Shown here: positions 10,809 through 23,100 of the stretch, piece after piece
How the letters are laid out: each line of letters opens with the position of its first letter
How positions within the stretch are numbered: position 1 is the first letter of the stretch
NCBI GenBank assembly: GCA_036245805.1
Contig: BTRK01000005.1
Span: 23,970,984 to 24,034,983 of the forward strand
Reading direction: 5' to 3'
DNA from: Pristionchus mayeri
Taxonomy: Eukaryota > Nematoda > Chromadorea > Rhabditida > Neodiplogasteridae
DNA length: 64,000 bases
The notes under the pieces: model-generated
Databases searched by the model: none
Told to the model about the DNA's origin: nothing
What the model saw: the letters and a program-made list of their open reading frames with translations, nothing else
Program-made: the position numbers and the translations under genes

Positions 10809-11745
10809 TTACGAATAAGATTGGCCCTTAGTAGTGGTAACGGTAAGACGGTTCGGGGCTTTACGAACTCGGATGGGACGTCCGGGATTTGGGTTATCGG
10901 ACTGGGGGTCAATCTTCTTGTCCTTCTTCTTGGGCTCGATTACGGTCTTCTTCTCAATGGTCGGCGCATCTTTCGCTGGCTCGACTCGGGGCACGACGGG
11001 CGACGGAGCATAATTGAACACGGGCGTGGTGGCATGGATCGGTGAAGTAGGCATGACGGGCCTTCCGATCTTTTCGAGTACTGTAGCCTCCGTCCATTTC
11101 TCGTGATTTGGACCATCACGATCTCGATAGAAAACTGAATCTCCCTTGGCGAACTCTCTTTTCACCAATTCATCGTCTCTTCTCTCCCTTTCCTCCCCCT
11201 CTTTGGGTGACAAGAGAGTGAGACGAAATCTCATCTTCCTTCCCAGGAAGATCTCAGGGGGGGAACTCATTTTCAGCTGATGATTCGGTGTACAACGGTA
11301 CATCATTAGGAACTTCTGCACATTCTCGTCCTCTGGACCCTCTCCTCTCATCTTCAGTAGCGATCTCTTAAACGTATCGACAAAGCGCTCGGCTTGTCCG
11401 TTGCTCTGAGGATGATATGGAGGTGAGAATACTTGGCAGATTCCATAATCTGCACAGAACGCTCTCAACTTCTCAGACTTGAACTGAGTTCCATTGTCAC
11501 TGACAATCATTTCTGGACTACCGTATCTCGATACGTAATCTCGCACTGCTTTCACGGTTGCTTCCGCCGTGATTCTCTCCATGGTGATAACCTCTGGCCA
11601 TCTACTGTGAACATCTACGATGATCAAGTAGTGCCGTCCATTCATCGGACCAGCGAAATCCATGTGGATTCGCTCCATCGGCTTGTTCCACTTTGCTCGG
11701 GTTTTTAGCAGCGCTGGCGCAACCTTCACAACATCTGACAATGCT
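10809..11745 (-). pseudogene. Integrase region of the Gypsy element
   Basis: A D,D,E integrase core is visible: IHMDFAGP, then IVSDNGTQF, then HPQSNGQAERF. It is followed by a C-terminal tail with VFYRDRDGP and a basic, Pro-rich end. Just upstream the zinc-binding module (HRGHPG ... CCEGCA) is split by an in-frame TAG and a frame change near 11745, so the core is in a different frame from RNase H. It would insert cDNA if expressed; as it stands it is broken. Confidence 0.85.
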
Positions 11746-12776
11746 CTAGACACCTTGGTCGATCCCAGGCCAGTACACATGGGAACGCGCAAGCGACTTC
11801 ATGCGCACAATTCCAGGATGACCTCTGTGCAGCTCCTTCAGGACTGCCTCTCTGAGCCTTGCAGGGATGATCACTCGATCTGCCATCATGAGACATCCAC
11901 TGACAGACGAGATCGACTCTCTCTTCTGGTAGTACGGTAGTACCAACTGGTCCTTCGGCGGATTCACTGGCCAGCCTTCATTCAGGTATTTCTGGATCAG
12001 TTGAAGGTACGAGTCCTTCATGGTACTTTCTCGAATGTATCGCACAGTGACGGGCGTCGCCCTCACTCCATTGTGCAGAATTTCTTCGACGTCATCTTCG
12101 AACGAGGTATGATGAATTGAGACCCTGGCTACTACGACATCTTCCTCCTCTCGAGTGTATTCTCGAATCAATTGGGAAAGCATGTCTGCCTTTCCGAAAC
12201 TGGTCGTATTCACATACTCGATCTTGAAATTGTAGTTCAGCATGAACAATGCCCATCTCTGCAGTCGATTTGCAGAATGGACAGGAATCCCATTCTTCCC
12301 ACCAAACACGGACAACAATGGCCTATGATCAGTCTGAAGAAGGAACTTCCTTCCATAGATGAATTTGTGGAACTTCTTTAAAGCGAAAGTCAGCGCGAGC
12401 GCCTCCTTCTCGATCTGCGCATATTTGGCCTCGGCATCATTCAGACGCCTTGACGCATACATGACAGGTCGCTCGGTTCCATTCTTGTAACGATGACTGA
12501 TCACTGCGCTAATACCGTACTGACTCGCGTCAGCTGCCACGACAATCTCTTCACGGGGGTCGTAGTGTGCGAGTACGGTATCTACACTTATCGCATCTTT
12601 CATCTTCTGGAATGCCCTCTAACACTCTTCACTCCATGTCCATTTGACATCTTTCTTGAGCAATCTATCCAACGGAACTCTCATTTCCGTCATGTTCCGA
12701 ACGTAGGCACCGTAATAATTGGCTCCTCCCAGAAACGATCTGGTCTGAGCGAGATCCTTAGGCTCAGGCATCTCCT
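11746..12776 (-). pseudogene. RT thumb and RNase H region of the Gypsy element
   Basis: RNase H is recognisable from VVAADASQYGISAVIS, YAQIEKEALALTFALKKFH and LLQTDHRPLLSVFGG, and the frame continues into the integrase zinc-binding His pair (HRGHPG). Upstream, the RT connection domain (RSFLGGANYYGAYVRN) reads in the same frame but is cut by a TAG at 12621-12619. The preceding RT palm lies in another frame, so a one-base frame change sits near 12800. Confidence 0.85.
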
Positions 12777-14933
12777 TCAGTGCTTGCACCTTCTTCGGAT
12801 CGGGCGAGGTCCAGATTCATTCACAATGAATCCAAGGAAGTGGACTTCTGACTGTCCAAACGCACACTTCTCAGGGAGAATTCTGAATCCAGAATCGCGA
12901 ACTTTCTCGAGAACTCTCAACAGATTCTCGTCGTGCTCTTCCTTCGTCCTCCCATTCACAATGACATCATCCAAGTATGCCACTGTCCGTGGCATTCCCA
13001 CCAGCATCTGGTCCATTACTGATTGGAAAATGCCTGGAGCTGGTTTCACTCCGAACGGTAATCTCTGGTACTGGTATAGTCCACGATGCGTATTGATGAC
13101 GAGAAGCTTCTTGGCCTCCTCGTCCACTTCAACTTGGAGGTACGCATCACTGAAATCGGTCGTGGAGAAGACCCTTCCGCCATTCAGAGATGCGAAGATG
13201 TCTTCCGGAAGCTTGAGCGGATGAGAACTGTCTTCCAGACAGTCATTCAGACCTGTCTTGAAATCAGCACAGAGTCTCTTACTCCCATTCTTCTTTGCGA
13301 CTAGCAAGAACGGAGCCGCCCAATCCGAGTGTTCAACTTTTTTGATCACTCCCATCTCACATAATCGATCGATTTCATCGTCACACACCTGCTGGCTGGC
13401 ATACGGCACTGGCCGCTTGTTTCTGAACACCGGCTTCGAGCCCGGTTTCACGTACAACTTCGCTGCAGATTTGTTGTACTTGCCTAGTCCAGTCTCACAT
13501 ACTTCTGGGAATGTCTCTCGTACCCAGGTCGTGTAGTCTTCCGGTATTGACTTGATGTGTGCGACTACCGTATCTTCGTTCTCACAGAACGCTCTCTTCA
13601 AGTCCAGCTTGAAGAACCAATCATTGCCGACTAGTCGAATCGGTCTTGGGGTGACGTGGACCCACTCGTCACTCTCCTTGCCACAGTACTCCACGTGACT
13701 GCGGAATCTTCCTAGGACACGCATGTCTTGTCCGTTGGCGCATGTGACAGCGCACGAGGGATATGAGTCCAACTGGGGACTTCCCATTCCCTTCCAGTCA
13801 CTCTCTGAGATGAGTGTGATGTCCGATCCAGTATCGAGTTGGAATTCGACTTCTTGTCCGTGAACGGTGACGCTCACATAGACTCGATTTCCCTCAATGA
13901 AGTTGCAATCGGCGGTTCTAACAGAGTAGTTCCGCTTTGCTCCTCTCTTTGGACGCTTCTCTGGGTGTTTAGTCCAGCACTCACTTTCATAGTGACCCTT
14001 CTTATCACAGAACTTGCGTGTGATATTGGACGTTGGACGTCTCTCGGGATTCTTGCTCTTCTCCTTCTTCTTCTTATCGTGGTGGGATCGCACCATCATG
14101 GTCGCACTATTCTGTACCACAGCCACATCACGTTCGAGAGCTTTCATTGTGGAGAACTTCTCGAGCAGCTCTTTGAACGTGATTGTCGGCTTCTTTCCGA
14201 CCTCATTGAACAGATGGGCACGCATTCCCTTCTGATTCGGGATATCCAGGCCGGCCAGGAAGATGGTGATCTTCATCTGGTCCTCGGTAATCTGCTTCAG
14301 ATTACCCTTCTGGTACAGTCGATTCACCTCAGCGGCGAATTTCATCACATCTGTGCTGCCCATGTTCGACAATCTCTGATTGAAGAAACGCACACGCAGT
14401 TCGAAATCTGATTCTTTCTTTCCGAACAGGCTCTTGAGAGTGCTCACGGTATCCTCGAATGATGCTTGCATGACATCATCGGGTGCTTTGTGATCTCTGT
14501 ACTGTGTACCACACTTCACACTGAGGTGTCTCAACAGTATTCGAGCTCTCATGCCTCCATCCAGGCTCTTCATGTCGTGTTCGAACACGTCACGATATCT
14601 CTCATACCAGTTTTCGAAAGTGCATTCCTCCGCATCGTAATCGAATTCCACAATTCTTGACTCGATTGCATCGATCGTCGGTCCCACAGGATTGGTCACT
14701 CCACCAGTTTCTCTCACACCTCCTCCCTCCCCTCGATTCTCGTTAGCGGTAAGTCTCTCGAGAAGGGCGGTGTATCTATCATTATTCTCTTTCTGCATCT
14801 CCACCATGCTCTGCTGCATCGAGGCAATGGACTGACAGAACGCCTGCATGTACGGCGGCACTTCCTCACCCATGCTTGTCACTGACTGCGACGCGACACA
14901 CAACGCGACGGAATTTCGCAAGTCACTCGACAA
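12777..14933 (-). pseudogene. Gag-like / protease / RT palm region of the Gypsy element
   Basis: A 718-codon frame starts at 14933. The first 300 residues are Gag-like. A zinc knuckle follows (FCDKKGHYESECW) that lacks its first Cys, then an aspartic protease (FQLDTGSDITLIS), then the RT fingers and palm with FSTTDFSDAYLQ, LPFGVKPAPGIFQ and the catalytic YLDD. The fusion of all parts in one frame is normal for some Gypsy clades. The frame ends prematurely after VHFLGFIVNESG. Confidence 0.9.
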
Positions 14934-15240
14934 GTTCTCTGCCCAAAATCAGAATTTTGGCAGCATTTCGTGCACACAAAACGAAATTCAGTGACTGAAT
15001 TTACGTTCGTCACACAGAGTTCACCTAGCCAAAATAAAAATTTCAGCAGAACCTCCGGTGCACAAAACGAAAATTCAATTCAGGTCTCAGTTCTAGCCAC
15101 ACCACACACAGCTGTGACACACCGAGATGGAGACAGAGCACCGCACAAAGCTGCTCTGACGGACACGCACACAGCAGTCCGCTTTTACAGCAATAGAATA
15201 AGAAAGAGCAGAAAATAAGAAAATTAATAAATTCAAACCT

Positions 15241-15255
15241 TTATGCTGAACGCCA
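15241..15255 (-). other. Candidate primer-binding site
   Basis: On the minus strand TGGCGTTCAGCATAA starts two bases after the 5' LTR, the usual place for a tRNA primer site beginning TGG. The donor tRNA is not identified. Confidence 0.6.
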
Positions 15256-15257
15256 AA

Positions 15258-15475
15258 TGTTGTGTATTGAGTCCCTGGTGAGTGAACGTAGAGAGGAAGT
15301 ACGGACTATATCGTCGTAGACACAAGAAGAAACAAACCGCAGCACGCGGGAAGGGGAAAAAACACTAGAATGAATATTTAGGCGAGCGGGGCAGAAATGG
15401 CAGGTTACGGTAGTAGGGTGGTGTGGTGGCACACAATAATACTAGTGGAATATTAAAATAGGCGTGTACACAGCA
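15258..15475 (-). repeat. 5' LTR of the Gypsy element
   Basis: 218-bp LTR with the same ends as its partner at 10533. Its right border is followed by the target duplication GGAAT. Confidence 0.92.
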
Positions 15476-15538
15476 GGAATAATGGATATCGCGTAATAGT
15501 TCATTCGAAACAGCACAAAAAAATTATCTCAGAAACTA

Positions 15539-16770
15539 TTGGGGTGTCCGGAAAGTTCGTATAATTTTTTGTTTTTATTTTTTATTCAATGCTTTACAAT
15601 TCTCAGTGACCAATGTATGCCCCCTTCTTTCTCACTACCTCCCTCCAGCGATTGGGCAGGGTCTCGATTCCTCTCTTCCAGAATGCGGGTTTCTTCGAGA
15701 CCGCCCAGTTCACGAAAGCCCTCACAACTTCATCTCGATTCTTGAACTTCTTTCCTTTGCAGAAGTCAGAGAGAGAGCGGAAGCAGTGGTAGTCGCATGG
15801 GGAGAGATCCGGGGAATACGGTGGATGGGGAATCCTCTCGATCTTCAGCTCGTCCATTTTCTTCTGGTTCATATTCGCTCGATGTGGGCGAGCATTGTCC
15901 ATCAGAAGAAGAATTTTGCCCTGGTTCAGGAGTCTGGGAGGGACTCTGATCGCGACATCTTCCAGTTGTTCAGAGAAGAGGTCGGCATTGATGCTGGTGC
16001 CAGGGGCGAGGATCTCCCAGTAGATGGGACCGAGCACTGAGAAGAAGAAGCAGAGGAGTTCCTTCTTTCCGTGCTCTTCCTTCTTCGGGACGGGCGTGGG
16101 CTTCTCATCTGCATCCACCCATTGCAGTCTCCTCACAGGGTTATCCACTTCTCATCTGTAGCGATGATGGAATTGACCCATCGAAGATTGGATCTACGAT
16201 GGAGTAATTCCCGACAGACTTGAACACGATTTTTCAGCTGTTCGGGGGAGAGGTCATGGGGAATCACTTGTGGGAGTTTCGGCTTCTTCCCAGATCGATG
16301 GAGGATATCGGACACCGTTGATCTGGTAGTACCAGTATCCTTCTTCAACTCACGCACACTGGCCATGGGCTTGCGCTTCAGTGTGCGGAGAACGAGAGGC
16401 TGATCGAGGGAGGGAGGGCGTCCAGAGCGGGGTTGATCATCGAGACCAAACTCCTCTTTCTTGAAGCGGGAGAACCACTTATAGCAGAAGGGTATGGAGG
16501 GGGCGTCAGCTCCTTCCTACTGGGCCAGGGCAGAGTGGGCCTCCTTCACGGATCGGCCAAGACGGTAGTAATGAAGTTAAACTGCTCGGAGGTAGAGATG
16601 GGAGTCCATCACAAGAATCAATGTAGCAACTAGGAGACTGATTAAATCCTCTCACTACTCAACGTCAGAATGATGCAATACATTGTTGACAAACAGATTG
16701 CGCAATCACTGCATTTGATCGCGAACTGACTTTTTTCCGAAGCATTATACGAACTTTCCGGACACCCCAA
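15539..16770 (-). mobile_element. Mariner element with TA duplication
   Basis: 1232 bp with inverted ends TTGGGGTGTCCGGAAAGTTC / GAACTTTCCGGACACCCCAA and TA on both sides (15537-15538, 16771-16772). Size and termini fit mariner. It carries a minus-strand transposase relic. Confidence 0.93.
15606..16640 (-). pseudogene. Mariner transposase, frame-broken
   Basis: The D,D34D catalytic triad is visible: ATDEKW (about 16148), LMDNARPH (about 15890) and SPDLSPCDYHCF (about 15790), with exactly 34 residues between the second and third Asp. Upstream are the helix-turn-helix region and the mariner linker WFSRFKKEEFGLDDQPRSGR. The frame is lost right after ATDEKW, where a few bases appear to be missing, and further damage lies in the N-terminal part. 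It cannot make a full transposase. Confidence 0.88.
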
Positions 16771-16772
16771 TA

Positions 16773-17337
16773 TTTTTTAAAAAATTCCCAAAAAAATGTA
16801 CACCGCCCGCGGCATGCAACGCTGTCGCTCACCCTATTGTTTGGAGCCCAACGCCGCGGGAATATGATGGTACTACCATAGCGAAAAGACCCGCACACAT
16901 TGAATTATTTTATGACCTTTTCTAATGCGACGGAGCGAAAGACCGTGAGATTGTCGGTTCGTGAAATTCTGCAACGCGAAGGAGTTCATTTTATTCAGCA
17001 CTAAAAACAACACAACATGTCTACACTGGGATGTGCAACCTGTAGCTTCACGAACTTTCATGTCATGATCTACCAAAAGAGATCGAAATGACCCCCCTTC
17101 GAGCTCTAACTGACTTTAACGTTGATGGATTCTGATTTCTAAATCGTTTCTCACATTACTTTTTCTACTCTTTCGAATGAGCTATAAAACACGATACCAA
17201 AATCTGAAGTTTGAAAATTCAGATTTGGTAGATCAAAAATAGATATTTCGAGTTATGCTTTCCGTTAAAGTTATTAGGCCCTAGGGGTCCTATTCGCAAA
17301 GTTTGAGCTCCGGGGTCATTTTGACCAAGTTGTGCCA
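16773..17337. other. Stretch without recognised feature
   Basis: I see only a short GC-rich inverted word (CCGCCCGCGGCATGC / CGCCGCGGG near 16803 and 16850) and otherwise unassigned sequence. The short open frames on the minus strand lack any known motif. Confidence 0.4.
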
Positions 17338-18236
17338 CACGGCAATTTTTTCATCAACACACAAGAAGAAAATGGTCCGCTAAAAAATGCCAATCAGGGT
17401 AGTGCGGTGCATTATACGATCCTGCAGAACAGTAACTTTTCAAATTAAATATACCGTATCTCAGGCAACCTATGCCTAGCTGTTTAGCAGGTAGCAATAT
17501 GTCACGCCATTCACGAGAGAATCGAGTTAAAATCGCCATACCTGGGAATGGAGCTGAAATCGTGATATGGGTTCTAACTGGTTTTGGGCACCCTGAGGCA
17601 TGTCTGAGTGACCCCCGAAATCTTTTTGTACATATTAAATTTTGGAGCTCCCTAGGTAGGGTCGGATATCGGCAGCACCCACTTTGACAGCACTTTTCTT
17701 GGATACGGTGTAAGATAGAGCAAAATTGACCTCTGAGTGACCCCAACTCATTTTTTGAGCTCTATCGATCTATATTTCTCTAAAATCCGTTTTTAAGAGT
17801 TGTACACTGTAGGTCAATTTTCTCAAAAATGTAGGTAAAGCAGCAGCTGAAATTTTCACAGTAGCTCAAAAAATGAGTGGGGGTCACTCAAAGGTAAATT
17901 TTGCTCAATCTTACACCGTATCCAAGAAAAGTGCTCTGAAAGTGGGTGATGCCGATATCCGACCCTACCTAAGGAGCTCCAAAATGAAGCATGCACAAAA
18001 TGATTTCGGGGGTCACTCAGACATGCCTCAGGGTGCCCAAAACCGGTTAGAACTAATTTCACCATTCCCATGCTCAGCTCGATTCTCTCATGAGAGGCGT
18101 GATATACTGTAGAGATACTGTATGTTTACTGTAAAGAACCTATTTATTTCTATTTTTAGCATGTCGTTCTGTGTTTAAAAATGATTCCGAAAAGGACCAT
18201 TTCTTTTAACAGGGCGTTGATCAAAAAAATTCCGTG
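17338..18236. mobile_element. MITE family B copy, TSD TGCCA, interrupted by element E
   Basis: Inverted ends CACGGCAATTTTTTCATCAA and TTGATCAAAAAAATTCCGTG, flanked by TGCCA (17333-17337, 18237-18241). The interior is the reverse of the copy at 50178 and is split at a TA by a 603-bp palindromic element. Confidence 0.85.
17500..18102. mobile_element. Palindromic element E at a TA site
   Basis: Arms of about 250 bp (17500-17765, 17865-18102) with ends TGTCACGCC and GGCGTGA, flanked by TA (17498-17499, 18103-18104). The loop holds GTAGGTCAATTTTCTCAAAA. Its insertion point is clear from the intact family B copy. One arm recurs at 5660-5903. Confidence 0.75.
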
Positions 18237-18362
18237 TGCCACCCATACCACCCTTCAATGCAGTCTTACGAAGAACGGGTTTTAATTCTGATCAGATCTG
18301 AACAAATGTATATGCATAAATGCATATTTTTGCTGGATTGTCTCATTCGGAAGAAAATGAAG

Positions 18363-18629
18363 TACTGTGAGAATAGAAACTCAAGCAATGGTGTTAGCAC
18401 GAGTGCAGCGAGTGCGTTTGGAGAGTGAAAGACAAGTAGTCGGTGGAAATAACGCGCGGAACATTTTATATTTTAAACCCAGTTTGCGATTCAGACTCGG
18501 CTTATCTAATCGCAAACTGGGTTTAAAATGTTCCGGGCGTTATCTCCCCCGACCACTTGTCTTTCATTCTCCAAATGCACTCGCTACACTTGCACTAACA
18601 CCATTGCTTGGGTTTCTATTCTCACAGTA
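18363..18629. repeat. 267-bp foldback element
   Basis: ACTGTGAGAATAGAAAC at the left end is mirrored by GTTTCTATTCTCACAGTAT. The inner CCCAGTTTGCGATT is mirrored by AATCGCAAACTGGG with a loop of about 20 bp. The arms carry matching AGCGAGTGCGTTTGGAGA / TCTCCAAATGCACTCGCT. Confidence 0.75.
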
Positions 18630-18846
18630 TGAAAAAAACGTCCATATGTGATATACAAATACACATACTGGAATCGAACCACTGAATACATCGCATGCCA
18701 GAAATCTTTCGCATAATTTATGCAACTCAAAATTGATGGAAAAATTAGATAAACACTATGTATATATGATTCTTAGGCAAACGTCCATATATTGATCATT
18801 AGGCCATAGGTAAGAAATGGCAAAGGTGCGTCAAGAGGGAACATAG

Positions 18847-19761
18847 GTGTCCAGAAATGGCGCCGAGGGGGTGCTGCGCATAGACGCACCGTGCGTCTGT
18901 GCTCAAAGCATGTATAGGGGTTCATGGAAAAAATCGATGGTAGGTCATGTTAGGTCCAGACTAAGTACCGTACCCAAATCGATAGTACAGTACCAGCAGT
19001 TACCGTATATCACTACCGTTACCAGCTAGTATCGCGAACTAACATTATTCTCAAAAAATTAAAGTACCGTACCCAATCGACTCTACAGTGCCCTCACATA
19101 CCGTATACAACTACCGTAACCCCGATTATTGCAAACTAACTTTATTTTTAAAAAGTCCTGGTAGTGCGCCCAATCGATTCTACAGTACCCAAGTACCTAC
19201 CGTAACCCAGTTCCTTGGGTCAAACATTTTTCTAAAAATTGCACTTTTTCCCAAAAAAACTAAATCGATCATAAAATGATTCTTCAGTAATGAGATGTAT
19301 GCTAGGGTACTTTAAAATAATTTTATGATCGATTTTGGATTTTTCGAAAAAATGTTTTACCCAATGAACTGGATCTGACCCAAGGAGCTGGGTTACGGTA
19401 GTTACTTGGGTACTGTAGAATCGATTGGGCACGGTGCCAGGGCTTTTTAAAAATAAAGTTAGTTTGCGATAATCGTGGGTTACGGTAGCGGTATACGGTA
19501 TCTATGAATACTGTACTATCGATTGGATACGGTATCTTCACTTTTTGAAAATAAAGTCAGTTCGTGATATTCGATGGCTACGGTAGTCATATATTGTATC
19601 TTGGGGTACTTTACTATCGATTGGGTACGGTACTTAGTCTTGACCCATAAATAACCTACCATCGATTTTGACCATGAACCCCTCCCTATACATGCCTTGC
19701 GCACAGACGCACTGTGCGTCTATGCGCTGCACCCCCTGTCGCCGGCGGCGTGGACACCCAT
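18847..19761. repeat. Palindrome F1 with internal TACCGTACCCAATCGAT repeats
   Basis: The outer words GACGCACCGTGCGTCTGTGC and GCACAGACGCACTGTGCGTC mirror each other, as do ACCCAGTTCCTTGGGTCA and its reverse complement near the centre (about 19300). Each arm contains several imperfect direct repeats of about 110-130 bp with TACCGTACCCAATCGAT and a CTACCGTAAC word. Copies occur at 26090-26330 (partial) and 30505-31295. It begins about 70 bp past the LENG1-like stop codon. Confidence 0.75.
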
Positions 19762-19828
19762 GAGAGGGAATATATCAAGATAGTATACAAGAGGCGACAA
19801 CGCTAGTTGATAAGGAAGAATTGATAAT

Positions 19829-20100
19829 TTACTTGGCCAAGTGTGGATTGAACATGGAATTATACTTTGGTGCATTCTTCTCAGCTACAGTCTTCTTTAA
19901 TTCAGGATGTAGGATCATTTGCGTTTTGGCCTTGAATCATTGTTTAAGCTTTAGCATTTTCGAGAACATATAGGAAATATGTTACCTTTTCAAGTCGCTC
20001 CCGTCGAATTCTTTCATCTCTCAGTTTCTCCAGTCTTTCTTTTTTCTCTATGTCGTCCCTCCTCATCATTTCATCTTCATCTTCTGAATCACTAGATGAC
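19829..20100 (-). CDS. LENG1: Exons 8-9 of the LENG1-like gene
   Basis: Exon 8 (20100-19986) follows acceptor TTTTTTAG and begins with an acidic-serine run (SSSDSEDEDEMM), then IEKKERLEKLRDERIRRER; its donor is AAG|GTAACA. Exon 9 (19930-19829) begins after GATTCAAG and ends NAPKYNSMFNPHLAK and TAA. The intron is 55 bp. I see no AATAAA in the 68 bp before palindrome F1. Confidence 0.82.
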
Positions 20101-23100
20101 CTAAAAAATAAAACATTTCTCAATTATTTATGTTCTATTGCCGTGTATCGAATTGTCTAGTAAATATGATGCACATCATTTCTTTCCCAACACCCTGCTT
20201 AGAGAAATGGCCACTTTCAAGATCTTTTTTTAAAAGTTAACCAACAAGGACGACTTCCTGATCCTAAGGTTCGACGCGCAGCGTGCCCGCGCCGCGAGCA
20301 TGAGAGAGTGTGCAAAAGTGAGAGAGCGCAGGATTAGGCAACTCCAACCTGCCGTAACAATCCTTTCCGGCCGCCCACAAGGGCAAAAACAATATCTTTC
20401 ACATTTTTGTATATTATTTCCCAGCATATTCAGGCAGCGACCGTCCGATAAGTTGTTTATGAGCCATCCGTGTGCGTTGTACGTTGTACGTTATTTATGA
20501 GCCATCCCTTGGAAGTACGCAAGACCAGTTTTAACCAATAGCATTTATCTCAGGGAATAACAAGGAGTAGGCCTTCGATTCGATCCTGGCCGCTCTCATC
20601 GTAGGTATCGGGTACGGGGAGTACGGTATCAGGGTACCGGGTAGGGGAACTACGCGGGGTACGGTAGGTAAGGGACTGCAATACAGTATGCTCTTTAGAG
20701 GGGTGCTTACTCGGGTACAGGCCTTCGGGGAACTCCTCTCGGAGAGTAGGCGCTATCCAGAACCCTGAGTAGGCGAGGACAAGGATACAGTATCCAGGGA
20801 GCTCTACTCGGAGAGTGAGAGCTAGGGACTAGTGTTGCAAATAACAGCACATCAGGCGAATCGAGGAATGAGAGGGAAAAGTGCGAGTTCGGACGAACGT
20901 TCGAATGTGCGAATTAGTGCGAAATCTATGCAAAAAAGTGCGAACAAAATCAACTAGTCACGTCTTTCCCTCATTCGTTCATTTCCCGGTCGTTGCGCAA
21001 TTCGAGAAGAGACCGGCCGGGTGGCGCAGTGGTTGTGCGCCAGACTTGCGAACGAAGGGTCACGAGCTCGACCCCCGTCCGCGTCCACAGACCCACCCAG
21101 ACCAAGGGGGCCAAAGCACCCAAAACCACTGAGAATCCCGCGCGGAAGTCCCCCAGCAATGACGAGAACACTGTATGTAAATCGGACCGCGCGAGAGAGG
21201 AGGCGAGAGCGGCAGACGGCATGGGTACGCCCGCTCCTCTCCGCTTTCCTTCCCTTCCTCTGTGTTCTCTGACCATTTACCACATGTATCACGAGTCAGC
21301 GAAGCAAAAACAGACCACTCGCGAACAATTTTTTCAAACAGATTTAAAATCGATCAAACTATGGTTGTATGTTGACCTAGAGACAAGATTACGAAATAAC
21401 TAGACCATTTGTCCCAGAGCCGTATTTTAGGAATTTTCCGGTTCTTGATCCGGTTTTTCCATATTTCTACTCCCAGTTGAGCTACAGAGATGGCACAGAC
21501 ACCAAAATGTTCTGAAAATTATTCTGAGCAACTTTCATGTTGACAACTTCCTAAGGAAGTGAAAACTAAGAAAATTGTGTTCGAAAATTCGACGCCCACA
21601 TGATATTATAAATCATTTCACTATCAAGCAGGTGCGTTGCAGTGAATTTTATTGCGGAATATAAAAGATCAACTCACAAGATCAACTCAGATGTCTAACA
21701 TAAAAATATGAAGGGACATTGAGGGTGGTCTTTTTTCAATATCCGTGACCAAACATGAGGCTCCGACGTGGGTGACATTGAAATAATTTAGTTATGGCGT
21801 TCCATTTGTATAAATTCGCGGGATTCGAGCTGTTTTCAATGTTTGATGTCTGAATACAACATAAGCTACTGCGAAAATCCACATTTTCCGTCTTTCGAAA
21901 ATTCCCATTTTCAGAACTCGGATTATGCACAAATTTTGTCATTAAAAGTTAACTGTATCTAATGAACGACCTCTAACTATGAACAATTTTTGAAAAACAG
22001 TTGGCTGTACACAGTATCCGATCAATATGGACTCCCATATACACCTTACAATGACGATATTGGTGCTTGAAAACAGCAGATTCGCAAGTTCAAAAAAAGT
22101 AAAATTAATTTTCAGTGACATTTACACGCGGATTGATCGAATTTGATAAGTGCATAATAATTCCGGTCCGTATAAGTTTGAAAACGTTTTGTAATACGTA
22201 ATTTATGATATTTAAAAATAGTCATAACATTTAATTTTGTGATTTTACATATTTCATAATACTGCGAAATTGGTGATTATATTAATTAATTCTTAATGAT
22301 TTTGACTGTTATACATATTTAGTTATCAAATTCGATCAATCCGTGCGTTACGAGAGCTATCACATTTCGTTGTATTACTCGCGGAACTTTTTTTCTCCCG
22401 CGTTCCGCGAGTAATACAGCAAATTGTGATAACTCTCGCACACAACACCACGGACGACGCATTCTGTTCTCACAGTAATGTCACTGAAAATTAATTTTAC
22501 ATTTTTTGAACTTGCGATTCCGCTGTTTTCAAGCACCAATATCGTCATTGAAAGGTGTAGATGGGAGTCCGTATTGGTCGGATACTGTGTACCGCTAACT
22601 GTTTTTCAAAAATTGTTCATAGGTAGAGGTCGTTCATTAGATACAGTTAACTTTTTAATGTCAAAATTTGTGCATAATCCGAGTTCTGAAAATGGGAATT
22701 TTCGAAAGACGGAAAATGTGGATTTTCGCAGTAACTTATGTTGTATTCAGACATCAAACATTGAAAACAGCTCGAATCCCGCGAATTTATACAAATGGAA
22801 TGCCATAACTAAATTATTTCAATGTCACCCACGTCGGTGCCTCATGTTTGGTCACGGATATTGAAAAAAGACCCTCAATGTCCCTTCATATTTTTATGTT
22901 AGACATCTAGTGAGTTGATCTTTTATATTCCGCAATAAAATTCACTGCAACGCACCTGCTTGATAGTGAAATGATTTATAATATCATGTGGGCGTCGAAT
23001 TTTCGAACACAATTTTCTTAGTTTTCACTTCCTTATGAAGTTGTCAACATGAAAGTTGCTCAGAATAATTTTCAGAACATTTTGGTGTCTGTGCCATCTC

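Larger units (their letters stand above)
10533..15475 (-). mobile_element. Complete Ty3/Gypsy LTR retrotransposon, TSD GGAAT
   Basis: 4943-bp element between two directly repeated LTRs (211 and 218 bp), flanked by GGAAT at 10528-10532 and 15476-15480. The order on the minus strand is Gag-like region, protease, reverse transcriptase, RNase H, integrase, which is the Ty3/Gypsy order. The LTRs differ by one 7-bp indel and about two substitutions, so insertion was recent, yet the coding frame carries several breaks. It lies between the phosphatase and LENG1-like genes. Confidence 0.93.

Noticed and set aside
12493..13224. 243-codon plus-strand frame
   Set aside because: Antisense to the RT region of the Gypsy element; repetitive cysteine/serine composition with no domain.
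13839..14411. 190-codon plus-strand frame
   Set aside because: It is antisense to the Gag-like region of the Gypsy element and has no motif of its own.
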